Positions 23,691-35,609 of a stretch of 64,000 bases of DNA are shown one piece after another. Source of the DNA: Cadophora sp. MPI-SDFR-AT-0126 (taxonomy: Eukaryota; Ascomycota; Leotiomycetes; Helotiales; Ploettnerulaceae); contig JAGMVK010000015.1 in the NCBI GenBank assembly GCA_020747065.1, positions 1,178,001-1,242,000 of the forward strand. Direction: 5' to 3'. Positions within the stretch are counted from its first letter, which is position 1; each line of letters starts with the position of its first letter. The notes beneath the pieces are model-generated. The model was not told the DNA's origin, made no database searches, and saw nothing but the letters and a program-made list of their open reading frames with translations. A program made the position numbers and the translations under genes.

Positions 23691-24228
23691 TAGCTGAAAT
23701 TCAAGGTGGAAAAAAGTCTTTAATTCTTCTAATTCTATGAGTGGAAGGGAGCTCTTATAAGCGGAGGGAGCTCGCTAAGGCTCGCAACTAAGGTTGCCTA
23801 AGGCAACACCCTGATTCTGAATATGCGCCTCATTACAATAGTAAGAATAGTAATCGAAACTCTATTTTCTAAGGTATTTTTATTTATAAAAGCAGTGTAG
23901 TTGTTCGAGAAGGCAATTAAGCTAGCACTTTCGGGTATCTGAAGGCTCTTAAGCTTTATCGCAAATCCTTAGTAATAGAAGAGAGCTTAAGTATTTCTTT
24001 TTACGACTCTAACTTTAATAATAATCTTTAGCTTAATAGCTACTGTCCTGTATTAATAATAAAGTTCTTTCTTTATCTTAATTATTAAATAAAAGGATTT
24101 TTAGTTCTTTTTTTCTCGAAGGAAGCGAACGTTATTAAAGAAGCTATTTACTTTTTTAATATATTCAGAGCTATTCGTAGTAAAAGTGTTAAAACCAGGA
24201 GATTTATAGCTTAGTCCTTAATAATATT

Positions 24229-24253
24229 AACTTATAAGTCGGACTTATAAGTT
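24229..24253. repeat. Palindromic repeat, perfect copy
   Basis: AACTTATAAGTC, one base, then its exact reverse complement: 12-bp perfect arms. It is the fully C-to-T/G-to-A-converted form of the family consensus (arm ACTCGTGAGCC). Other copies: 25120-25140 approx, 25544-25566, 26675-26697, 26753-26774, 27373-27395, 28878-28900, 30840-30862, 30957-30979, 33830-33852 and 34461-34483. Confidence 0.7.
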
Positions 24254-26674
24254 AGTTCCTTGGTAACAGCTTTCTCGTATATTATTTAATAACTTATATT
24301 AGCTTTAATTTAAGCGATAGCTGAAAGATTATTATTCGAAAAGAAAATTGGGAAATCTGGGTATATAATCAGCTAAGTCTTGCTATTATTCTTAACTGCT
24401 AAAGCTATTAAGTATAAGCCGTGATTTTAACGCATTACTTGCTAAGAGATATTATAAATTATATTATATAGAAATAATATAAGAGAAGAAGTTTTAAGTA
24501 AGTTACGCTAATAAAAATAATATATTAGAGTTTCGGTTTGGACTATCGAAAGAAAAGAAATCCTTTGAATAAAGTAGCTAATATTAAGAAAATCGTTAAG
24601 CAGAAGGAACTCTTTGTATTTCTAAAATTTAATTTAATTGTTATTAAAGTAACGAGCTTAGTATTTATCGGTTTATCTTAAATTAAGGTAATTACTTCGA
24701 TATTCCGGGATTAGCTGGTATTTTAAGAACCTGAGGTAAAGCTAAGACTTAATCTTCGTTAAATCCTTTGTCTTAAGAAACGACTTGGAATACGCGGGAT
24801 TAAGTCGAAAGGCTTTGATATTATTCTTATAAAGAAGAAGCTTATTAAAACGGCAACGGAGTTCTTGCGACTTAATTTGCTTAATTAATATTCTAATATA
24901 TTTAGCGTAATATTCCAGATAAAAGTTACAGAATTCCTTAGTTATATCTTTAAGCAGTTCTTCCTCGAGGTAATAAATAAAACAATAGCGATCGTAAAAG
25001 GTAATAATTATCTTATATTTATTATTAAATTTTAGTACGTATTTAATTGCTTTAAAAACTTGGTATTAGTAATTGTTTATATCGAGTACGCTGGTTTTCT
25101 TAAACTATTTCTAAAGGAAAACTTATAAGCTCGTGTCTTGTGAGTTAGGCTTACGAGTCGATTTGCTTTTCTTTTTCGACTAATTAAGTTAAGAAAAGAT
25201 GAAAGCTTTCGTGTATTCTTAATTAAGTAGATTTATAATCTTTTCTACTTATTCTAGTATTTTAGCTCTAGTTATTTCAAAGATATCTCGCTTGCTTAAT
25301 CTTATCTAAGGGGCTTATTCGGTATAATACTTGCGAAATTATTTGTTATATTTTATTAGTTAATTCATTTGAGATATTAAACTAAGATATGCAATTTCTT
25401 TTTTATTTATTTTAAGAGTTTTAGTCGCTTTACTTTTTCTTTTAAGGTTAACTTTCGGCTTCTTGATAATTTCGAAATTATTATTATTACTAAACGGAGG
25501 TTTAAAGGACTTCTTAGCCTTTTCTTTTATAAGCAGCTTATCTACTAATAAGTTAAGCTTACGAGTCGTTTCTTTAGATACAGGAGCTAAAGTAGGAACA
25601 GAAGGGGTATTAGCGATTGCGGTTTTATTTTATTTTATAAATAAAGCTATAAGATCTTTTGTAGTAACTAGTAAATTGGTTTTACGAGTTACTTCTGAGA
25701 CTAAAGCTTTCTTTAATAACTTTTCTTTAATAATAATATTAGTCTTATCTTTTTTTTCCTTTTTTACTTAAGTAACTTTAGTATTAGTTATAACGAATAT
25801 AATTAGCTCGGGTTTATCTAAAAAATTACTTTCGCTATTATTATTATCTCGAGAGCGAGTAAAGTAAAATCTATATCGAAAAACCTTAAGATTTAGCTTT
25901 TAAAAAGCGGTTTTATCTGAAATATACGTGTAGTAGTCTTTAAGTACGCCGAGTGCCTTCTCGAGTTCCTTAGCTATTTCCTTGCATTTGTTAATTATTA
26001 TAACATCGAATTTCACCGTGTTTCTGCCTCGGTTCGAGTTTAAGTTCTTTTTCTTAGCTTATAAAGTATCGAAGCAGGTTTTATTAAATACTAGAATATA
26101 AAGTATAAATAATATAATAGTTTGGATTAATATTATTATTTAACTAAGACTCTTATCTAAGTTAATTATATAAAAGTAATTCGCGTAAAATAGCTTACCG
26201 TAATTAATAATATAAAGTTATCTGATTTTATTAAGCGCGGTTTCTTTCTTATTACGTAAGCTTTTAATAATCTCGACTCGCTTAGAGAAGGCTTTATAGC
26301 GTTCTTTATATTCCTTAAGGTCGAATTCTTTATTTCCTTAAAGTACCTTTATATTAATTTCTTATTATTCGATGAGAATATTATCGATTTTATTAAAGGA
26401 TTTAATAACTAAGATATTACTCTAATAAACTAGTAAGCTTCTGGTGCTAGGGTTTACTTTTCTTAAGAAAGTACGAATTTCTGCAAAATCGGTAATGGTT
26501 CTTTTTTTTTATTAAATCTAGACCAAGGCGATTAGTAAGTCGGTCTCACGAGTAATAAGTGACTTAGCGTTCTTACTTAGCGTGGTTTTAGATAAAAAAA
26601 GGAGTTCGACAAGAGTATTCTTATTACTAAGACTACTTAAGGTTCTTAAATCCTTTAATTTACTGAAGCAAGTA

Positions 26675-26697
26675 ACTTGTAAGCTTAGCTTATAAGT
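26675..26697. repeat. Palindromic repeat copy
   Basis: 23-nt copy of the ACTCGTGAGCC-N-palindrome family. Differences from the consensus are all C/T or G/A transitions. A second copy follows 56 bases later (26753-26774) and lacks the central base. Confidence 0.65.
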
Positions 26698-28877
26698 AAG
26701 TTTCTTGCTTAACCTGGTCGAAGTTTAATTAAGCGGTATAATATTAGAAATAACTCGTGAGCTAACTTACAAGTAGTTTTAAGTTCTATTTTTGCGAAAT
26801 AATTTTAATACTAATAGAAACTAGCTTACTTACTAAAGGTTATAAAATAATATAAGAATTAGAACTAGAGAAAGTCGGGAGAAATGTATAAGTAAGTTCT
26901 AAGCGAAGGCGCTAGTCCTAAAGAGCGCTAATACGCAAATAAAAGCTATTTTCTTTTTGCGATATGTAATAAAACGCTATAACTGTCATATAACTATAGC
27001 GCATTAATAGCTTACCACCTGATAAACACGTGACTCCCTTTAATATATATTCTCGCTATAAAAAAAATAAAAAAAAATAACAAAACGCTAAATACGCATA
27101 AATAAAAAGTTTCGCTATAATTAAAAAAAATAATTAAGTAATAGTATTAAGTACTAGTTTATAATAAGGAAATCGACGTTTTATAAAAAGAAATATAATA
27201 AAGAAAGATAAGTATAATAGAATATAATAATTAATAAAAAAAAAGCAAATTAAATAATTTATAACGAAAAAAATAAAAATAAAAAGATTAATATAATTTA
27301 TAAATAAAAAATAAGAAGATTAATATAATTCGTTTTATATATTCTTATAAGACGACCCTGTTTTAAAAAAGAAAATATAAGCTAGGCTTATAAGTCGTTA
27401 AGAATATAATAATAAGTAGCTCTTTAACTATTAAATAGCGTTAAGATAATAATTTAAAAGTATTTGCGAGTTATAAGTAAAAGAGAAGTATTATTTATAT
27501 TAGCGGGTTCGTAATTATCGCTGTCGTAAGAGTTAGAAGAGTCGGAAAAGCTAGTTTTTAAGTTAGAATCGATAAGGAAAAGAGTATAATTGCGCTAAAA
27601 GAATCGTTTAAAGCGGTTAGCCGCGAAAGTGCCGCTTAATTTAACGCTATTTAATTCTTGAAATTAATAATACTTTTTATTATTATTAGCTTTCGAAATA
27701 TAATATAATCCACGCTATTGATAAGTAAGTTTAGCGTTTACTAATATATTGATTAATCGTTAAACGTCGTATATTAAAATAAAGTTTCTTTTAATAATTA
27801 ATACGTTTTTTAAGACCTTAATCTGGTCTTATACGTTAAACGCTGCCTTGCGATACTTTTTCTTTTTTAAAATAATTTCTTTTATATCTTAGTCTCGGAG
27901 CTTAAGTTCACGGGCTCGAAGAGTAAGTAAATCCCCCTGATCTTTAACTTTTTTATAATTAAATATTTTTTATACTAGAAACTGCGTTTCGAGAGGCAAG
28001 ACAGCTTCTTGCTTATATATAACGAAAAAAGAAGTAATCTTTATAAGCTAATGAATTAACGTTCGCGAAGCAAATAATATCGTAGCGAATTTAAATATCT
28101 ATTTATAAAATCTATTTTTTATAATCTTTGAAAGCTCGTTTAAGATATTCCGGTAAGCTTTTTTAACGTTCCCGTTCCTTTTTAAGTTATAAGTAAAGAT
28201 TTGAATTCGCTTAACATCGTATTTTGCGATAAAAGCTCTTACGACGTTTTTATTCTTTAATTCGCTATTAATTATTAATTTATTAAAAAGTCTATAATAA
28301 TAAATAACGTTCTTTTATAAGAATTTAGCGATTACTTTTAAATTTACTACCGCGAGTAGCTTTCCTTTGACTCATCTTAATAAATCTTCTTATATTAAAA
28401 TAAAATACTTCTTTCTATTGTTTAATACTAAAACTCTAGTAATATCCAGATTGACCTTTTCAAATAACTTAGTTAATTATATTAAATATAACTGATTCTC
28501 TTAACGTCTTAGTTTCCTCTTCTAGTAATCCTTATAGCTCTTGCAAAAAGCTTTGCAGTTTTTAAAGAACTCGAGCTAGAAGAAGCTCTTAGAAAAACGG
28601 AAAAAAGTCGCCTTAATCCCACGATAATCACTCTTATTATAGTAAGCTTTAATAGCTTCGAAGCGTGTAAGCTTATTATTAAAAACGAGTCTGATTTAGT
28701 GTTTATTATCCGCTTTCTTATAAAAATACTAATCTTTAACGAAATATTATAAGGCATTATTTTTAATAGTTTTATACTCGCTGGATTAAACTAAAGTTAA
28801 TCGTTTAAATATTATTAGGAAACGTACTATCGATTCCGACTCTTATCCGTATTTATTTAATAGAATTCTTAGCGTTA

Positions 28878-28900
28878 ACTCGTGAGCTTAGCTTATAAGT
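28878..28900. repeat. Palindromic repeat copy
   Basis: A 23-nt copy whose left arm, ACTCGTGAGC, is close to the unmutated consensus, while the right arm is transition-mutated. Confidence 0.65.
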
Positions 28901-31900
28901 GATATTTTTACTAATAAGACCGAAAGTGGACTTAGCTCGCTCGTAATTTATTTATTAATATTTGGTTTATTCTTCTCGACGATATCCAAAAGGTGCTCTC
29001 GGTCTCGCCTTAAGAGCTCGTTAATTACTGTATTTTTTATCTTAGCGATATATTTAATTTCGAAATCTATTAAGTGTATTCAGGTAATTTAGTTCGTTAA
29101 CAAAGTACTAAGTAAGTCGCTAGTAATATTATTTAGCTGTTTTACTAGAACTTTAGTATCGGTTTTAAAGATAAAATAAACCCTGTAAAGTTTATTTCGC
29201 ATTTTCTTTATTACTTTTAAAGCTCTTCGATACTTCTTTTTAATAACGTTATACTTGCTTTCAGCTGCATTTTATAACTTACTCTTGAACCTTATTAAGT
29301 GCTTTTTCTTATTTATATTCTCTTATTAAAATACTACTTCCTAATTAATCTTACTCGTATTTATAATTAAAATAATTAAACCCGCTTTAAGGCTGTAATT
29401 AATCTTAATAAGCGAAGGAATCGAAAGAAATGCCTTCTTAAGTAATATTATAATTAGCTGCTATAGCTTTAATTAAGTGAAAATCACACTCTTTTTATAA
29501 TTTTATAAATTAGCGCAGTAATAATCGAGAAGTTCTTAATTTAAATCCGGTAATAAACGATAACTTTAATAAAAGCTCGGGATTTTATAATACTGTTATA
29601 TTTTTCTTATTCCTGAATCTTAAGTATCTTTGAAATTTTGGGGCGCTGTTTATTATTATCGGTGACGAATCTAACGATTTTTAGTTCCGAGAGGTAATAT
29701 TAAGATTTCGACTTAATCGTAGCTCTTGCTCTCTCGAATCGAACTAGAACTTTATTTAAGTTCTAAATATATTTTATAATAAATCTACGGATCTTTAGTA
29801 AAATTTCTTTATTATTATAAAAAGATCTTAAGCTTTTTACTCTTATATTATTTATATATAAAAGAGCTACCTTCGGAATATAATCTAAAAGTATTTTATA
29901 AATTACTTTAACGAACTGTATAATTAAGCTAATAGCACCCTATAAGAGTTTAATTATACGTAAGAGTTTAATTAGCGTATAAATAATAGTTATATTTCGT
30001 AAGCAAATATTTAGTATAAATTAATCGTATTCGGAGAATAAGTTAATTAACGAAGCTATAATAAGGCTAGCGAACTTAGTAAAGAATTAGTTTACGTTTA
30101 ATAAAACGTTAGTATCTCTTACCGTAACTCGATTTATCTTAATAATAGCGGTAATAAGTCGATAGCTTCTTTTCTCTTTCTTAATAATTAAGAACTATTT
30201 ATTCCGGTATAATTTATAATAATCCTTTAGAATTCCTTGCTTTAGTTGTTCTTTTAGTATTTTAATAATCTTATTCTAAAAAGCTCTTAGTATAAGAAAG
30301 GATTTCTTTTATTAAGTTTCGTGAAGTATCGTCTTAATTTTCAATAGTAGCGACACGTCGTTTTTAATTCTATTAAGCTAGGTCTAGTCGAAAGCTAACG
30401 CCGCTTTATAATTAAAAAGTATCTGAAATAAAAGCTCTTTCTTCTTACACGTTAGTTAATTCTTAATAGTTATTTAACTAAAGTTCTCACGGTTTAGTTT
30501 ATTTCCTGGCGAAAGCTTTGAAAATCGTCTTATAATAAACTTATTAAATAATTCTCTAGCTCGTGGTAATCTCTTAGCTTTATTCTTTTCAAACTAATTA
30601 TTAATTTCTTTTAGAATATCTTCGTTCGACTCTCCGAGATCTATCGGCTTAACCTTATTCGCTTTCTTTTTATATATCGTATTAATTTCGGTTATTAGCT
30701 TTAATAATTCTGAATTATATTTACTTTTAGTCTTCTTCATTTTTTTAATTACTTAAGTAATAGCTTATAATTAAAAAAAAATATGAAATTATCTTTTTTT
30801 TTATTTAATTAAAAAAAGAAGATTTCTAAATAACGCGAGATTAATAAGCCCGACTTATAAATTATTTTCTATATGTTTTTCTTCTTTCTTTGGCGTTTTC
30901 TTTTTCTTTTTTTCTTTCTTAATAACTTCTGAAACTTTAATAAAATATCTTTATCTACTCGTAAGCCTGGCTTATTAATAGTATTCTTCGAATCTAAAAC
31001 GTTTAAGTTATTCTTAAAACTAGCACTTACTTTAGTAAGCGTATTAATTAAGAGTTTTTCGCTTTGTCCCTAAGCTTAGTAGGCTCTTTAGTTATAATTA
31101 CTTTATTAGTCGTAGTTCGATTCGTATTTATAAAAAAATCTATTATAAACTTATTTCCAGGATATTCAAAAGACACCTGAGCTTTTAAAATAAACGGTAT
31201 TTTAAGTAAGATATTATAATTAGCGTTATTTACAATTATAAAATCGGTATAATTCTTAATTCCCCTAATATTAATAAAAACGTTTTTAATAAACCCGGCG
31301 AAATTAAATTTGTTCTTAATAATAGTCGTAAAGCTTATAATTTTCTAAATAATAATAAGTAATCGAGCTTATTTAGCAGCAGATTAGCTTATGATATTAA
31401 CTTTCGTATTATAATTTAAAGTAGTTTAGGCCGTTACTCGACTAGCAACTGTAACTTGGACTTTAGGTATTTATATAATTAATTCCGGGTAATTTCTAAT
31501 AATATTGTTTCGGTTTGCAATAATATTTAAGAAAATAAGACAGATCCGAGGCTTTAGGTTGAATAAGCTTTACGAACGCTACCGTTGTTTTAGCGAGGCG
31601 TTAAGCGTCGTTTTTAACTGTTAACTCGGAGTTTTAATTAATTTACGTTATTTTGATATTATTTCCTTTTTCAAAGGGAATTATTAAAACCTATCGATTA
31701 AGCATTTTATTTTATTAAGCTTGAATATTATATAAATTGCTTATAGAAATATTAAGTCGCTGCTTTATGAAGTTAACGACCGCGTTTTATTAAGCTTTTA
31801 TAGAAGTATATTAGTCGATTTACTTCTCTCTCTTTAAGATTCCTTTTGCTTTAGTCGTCTTAAAGGGCTTATTTGCTTTTCTAAATAAAGTGATCTCTAT

Positions 31901-33829
31901 AATAAGTTTAGTAAGAGAGTTTCTTTTATTTATTTCTTAATCGAGTCCTATAGATTCATCTTCTACTTCTTTAATCCTCCCTGATTTCTTATTAGCTCTA
32001 TCGAAAATAACGCCGTAATCTTTCTCTTATTTTACTTGTCTTTTTTGAATATGAATTAGGAATCTATAGCGCTTAGTTTGTAATCGCGTATTAATGGTAT
32101 TAATAAATAAGTCTGCTTTTAATAAAAGTCCGCTGCGAGAAACGCTTATAATTATAACTTTCTTAAAAAGCCTTATCGTAGTATTAACGCTTAGTTTTAA
32201 CGTAGCGGTGTTTTTAAGTCGCTTCTGAATCGTATAAATTAAAACGTTTGTTTTACGTGCTTTAAAATTAAAATTCTATTCCGTTCCTTGGGTTTTCAGA
32301 AAGTGTTTCGTTATTTAAAATAAGCTAGCTTTTTTTTATAATAGAATATAATTATTACGCGTTAGCCTTATATATATCTTTTCGTATTTATTAATATAAT
32401 ATATTTTATTATTAATATAATAACGAAAGATTTCGTATTAATCCTAATATTAATAAAATAGCGTATCGTATTGTTTATTATAAAAATTATATACGGTAGA
32501 TTTATTATTATATCTTATCGTATTAATCTCGGAAAAGTAGTCGGAGTTATTACTAAAAAAGGCTTTTATACTACGTTCGTTTTATAAGGAATAGTTTTCT
32601 CGTATAATTTCCGTGTTATAAACATCGGGCTGTTTTACGGTATATTTAAATTCCGGAATATAAAGTCTATTTCTTAATATTTGATTAATTTCTTATAACT
32701 AAAAGTTAACGCTATTAATCTTAAGATTAGTTATCTTAGTAATAAAATCGACGATTTCTACTTTCTCAATTAAGATAACTATTTTTTTTTATAAAAGAAA
32801 TAAAAACAAGCTTTTTCTTTACCGCTTCGCTGATAATTATTAGTTAAGCGTGTTCCTTTATAAGCTCTTGAATTTACTAGGTATATATTAGCGTTGGTTC
32901 TTTCTTACGCTAAAGAGCTTCGATAGTTTACTCGCTCTTAGCTGACTTGAAGATATATTCTCGGAAGTTAGTGTATTTTCGATAAATCTGTGGATCCGCG
33001 TTGTTTACTTTGCAGTTCTTAATAATCTTGTTCCTTAATAATACGGGTACTCTTAAGAAGAAGAGACGTTTTTAATCGATAAGGCTGAGGATTTCTTTCG
33101 TAACTAGGATATTCGATACTTAAGAATACAAGCGATAATAACCTTTAAGATTATTATTAAAGCGCTTAATTATAACAAACTCTCGAAGGAAGTTCATCGA
33201 ATCCCTAATTTGCTATCGATCGTATTCGCAAAACTCGGACTTTAATACGGCTTTTAAAGTATCCTAGGACTTATAATTTTTCTATTTTAAGAGAGTCTTA
33301 ACAATATCCCGGCGAGTATTATCGCAGTATTTAAAGAGTTTGGAAGTCTTATCTGTTTTTAATATATCGTAATCTTCGTAAATCTCTACGTATCGTTCTA
33401 AGAAGTCTAATATATTAGCCCTTAAAAAGAAAAGTATACTTTTAAAATTAAAAAAAAGTATCCTTCTTTTAAGGAGTTTATTAAAGCTTTATAAAAATAT
33501 ATTAGTAAATACGTTAATTAATTAATTAATTTTTTTTTAAAAAGATGTATAAGACTAAGTTTTTGATTTCTTAGAATTTAAAAAGACTTCTAAGTCCAAA
33601 GAACTAGCTTCTTCAGGTGTATCAGATACGTGTAATAAGAATAAAAGTTTGCGAGTTTCGAAAAGCTCCAGTTTTAATTTAGCGATGAAGTTATTAATTT
33701 CTTCAGGGAGAAAGTCGCCGTAATTATCCTTTAAGAGGATAAAGAACTCCTGGAAAAATAAAGATATAAGTTAATTATCTTATCTCCTTATTTTAAAAGA
33801 AAAGTCTTAGGTAATATAATCCTCTGGTA

Positions 33830-33852
33830 ACTCGTAAGCTTAGCTTACCGGT
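33830..33852. repeat. Palindromic repeat copy near gag start
   Basis: A 23-nt copy just upstream (minus sense) of the Gypsy gag relic. It matches the consensus apart from transitions and one other change near the right end. Confidence 0.6.
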
Positions 33853-33900
33853 CCTGCTCTAGAGTTATTAATTAAGCTTTCGCCAACGGAATTAATCTAT

Positions 33901-35515
33901 AGCAAACAAAGCTTCGTTTAGTTTAATGGCGAGCCGCAAATAAGAATTAAAGTTAAAATAAGCTTTAAGATTAAGAGCTTAAATTGCTTCCTTACTTCGG
34001 CTTACGCTAATTCCTATTAATAAAGTTTTAAACTATTTATCGAGATCTTAAAGCGGATTCTTTAATTACTTATAATAATAATCGATTTATCTTTATCTGA
34101 TTCTAATATTCGACGTCGCTTTAAAGTACTAAGCTAAGTAGCTTAGCGAGGAGGCTACGTATAATATAAAAATAAGGCTTTCGCTTTTAAGGTAAATTCT
34201 ATTACGGGTTTTCCGATTTAATCTTAGTCTTGTTCGCAGAATCTAGAAAAATAAAAGGAAGGGGGGGTAAGTATTAGTATAATACTAAAAGTTCGTCGTC
34301 GTATTAAGGATATAAATCTTAACTGCTAATCGAGATACTAATAATATAAGATATATAAGGATAATTCTTAACGATTATCTTCTTGCGTAAGTTACTAATA
34401 TAAAAACTATATATATAAATAAATCGTATGAAGTAAAAGGACAAGGCGGGTAATAAAATCACTTATGAGATTAGCTTATAAGTCAGTTTCAAGTGGGAAA
34501 GAGTCTTTAATTCTTCTAAAATTTAATAATATTGCGAAGGTATTTATAGTCTTTAGAACGCTAACTCCGCTGACTCAACCCGAGTGCCTAAGGCACTATA
34601 AGGCTCTTCTTCCCTTTCTATATTATTAGTATAATATTATAATCGCGTATCGCTTTAGGCCTTTTTTGCTCTTTTACTTGCTTATAAAGATAAATCGTAG
34701 TTAGCGTTAATACTCTAAGAAGGATTATTCGGGAGACTTATATTTATATCTTCGTAGAAGACTTCCTTAGGTATAATCTTCTTTTTCTCTTCTACTTTAA
34801 GCATAAATCTTATAGGTTTTATCGTAGCTTAAGTAGGTTTTCTAATGCGCCCTAACTTTCTACTAATACGATATTATTTAATTATTAAAGCACTTTCTAA
34901 GGAAGTACTAATTAATATATGAGTATCAGGAGAAGAGAGGATATCTAAGAAAGAAGAGGCGTTAGGGTTTGTTTTATTTCTTTGTTTATATTCGCGATCG
35001 AAATCGTTCTCAATGCACTTTACAATTAGCGCTATATTACTTCTTAACTTTTTAAGAGAAAAAAGTATTAGAAAAGTAGCTTTAACTATTAACTTTGATT
35101 TAAATAGTTACGTCGTTAGAAGGTCTCTTAAAATCCTATAGATTTTCTTTAAATTTCTTAAACCGGTGAGTTACTTATAATAAAAGTAATCTTTATGCTT
35201 CTTTATAATATTACGTACTTTACTCTATTTCCTTAGCTTCGCAAGCTTATCTTTAAAAATATTATGATAAGCAAGATATATTATCTCTTTATTAAGATCT
35301 AAATTTAATATAATAATATTTAAGGATATAATAAAAGCATTGAAACAAAATCACTATTAGTAAAACATTATTTAATAAAATTTTATATACTTATAATTCT
35401 CATATATAGCTTTCTTAGGAACTTGAAAACTATTCTAACTTATAAATTTGAAGTCTTCAATTGATTAACGTAAAAAAAAAATCTCTCTAAATTATTGGTA
35501 TATTGAATTAACTGA
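33901..35515. other. RIP-mutated 5' region of the Gypsy relic and unassigned A+T DNA
   Basis: Likely contains the 5' leader and LTR of the second Gypsy element. A+T-rich to 35515, where composition changes abruptly to normal. Confidence 0.35.
34461..34483. repeat. Palindromic repeat copy, outermost
   Basis: The last copy at the right end of the Gypsy region. No convincing copies were noticed in the Copia, the 37.8-45.8 kb Gypsy or the DNA-transposon blocks. Confidence 0.6.
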
Positions 35516-35609
35516 TGCATCGCCGACGACGTCGACCGACTTCCTGGACAGCCTGCGTACATGATGGAAGGAACTTGACCACGTCGTTCACTCGTAATTA
35601 GCGTTTTAT

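Larger units (their letters stand above)
23691..27300 (-). other. RIP-mutated coding-like block of unknown element
   Basis: On the minus strand, about 24900-26100, a long frame can be read with very few stops. It is Lys/Asn/Thr-rich, with segments such as KEIAKELEKALGVLKDYY and repeated TRKxNLL. It resembles a gag or ORF1-type protein rather than an enzyme, but I recognise no domain. It lies directly downstream (in the minus sense) of the Gypsy pol at 27.4-33.9 kb and shares the same 23-nt palindromes, so it may be an extra 3' ORF of that element or a second nested element. Confidence 0.35.
27400..33900 (-). mobile_element. Ty3/Gypsy retrotransposon relic (second element), gag-RT-integrase
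   Basis: Minus-strand polyprotein relic, readable in order when TAA/TAG are bridged. Gag at about 33800-32900: LEVFLNS, ILDFLERYVEIYEDYDI, FYR/YYRLYS-stop-VSNIL. RT at about 30270-29800: LKEQLKQGILKD, WFLVIKKEKRSYRLI, KINRVTVRDANVLLNV, SLIDLFSEYDQFIL. Integrase at about 28700-27600: YYNKSDYRGIKATF, VNLDITRVL, FNKLIINSELKNKNVVRAF, VKRIQIFTYN, then the C-terminal KVKDQGDLLTLRARELKLRD and LSGTFAANRFKRFF. Codon replacements are of the RIP type. LTRs were not resolved: short similarity between about 23.70-23.73 kb and 34.49-34.52 kb is suggestive only. The element is dead. Confidence 0.82.

Noticed and set aside
25463..25771. 102-codon plus-strand frame
   Set aside because: Shadow of the minus-strand coding-like block at 24.9-26.1 kb.
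24229..34483. CRISPR-like reading of the repeated palindromes
   Set aside because: Spacing is irregular (tens of bases to kilobases), there are no uniform spacers, and the DNA is eukaryotic.
23700..34620. A single 10.9-kb Gypsy element with LTRs at about 23.7 and 34.5 kb
   Set aside because: Only about 35 bases around TCTTTAATTCTTCT and a TGCCTAAGGCA core are shared. The remaining alignment is too poor, and TG...CA ends or a target duplication could not be found.
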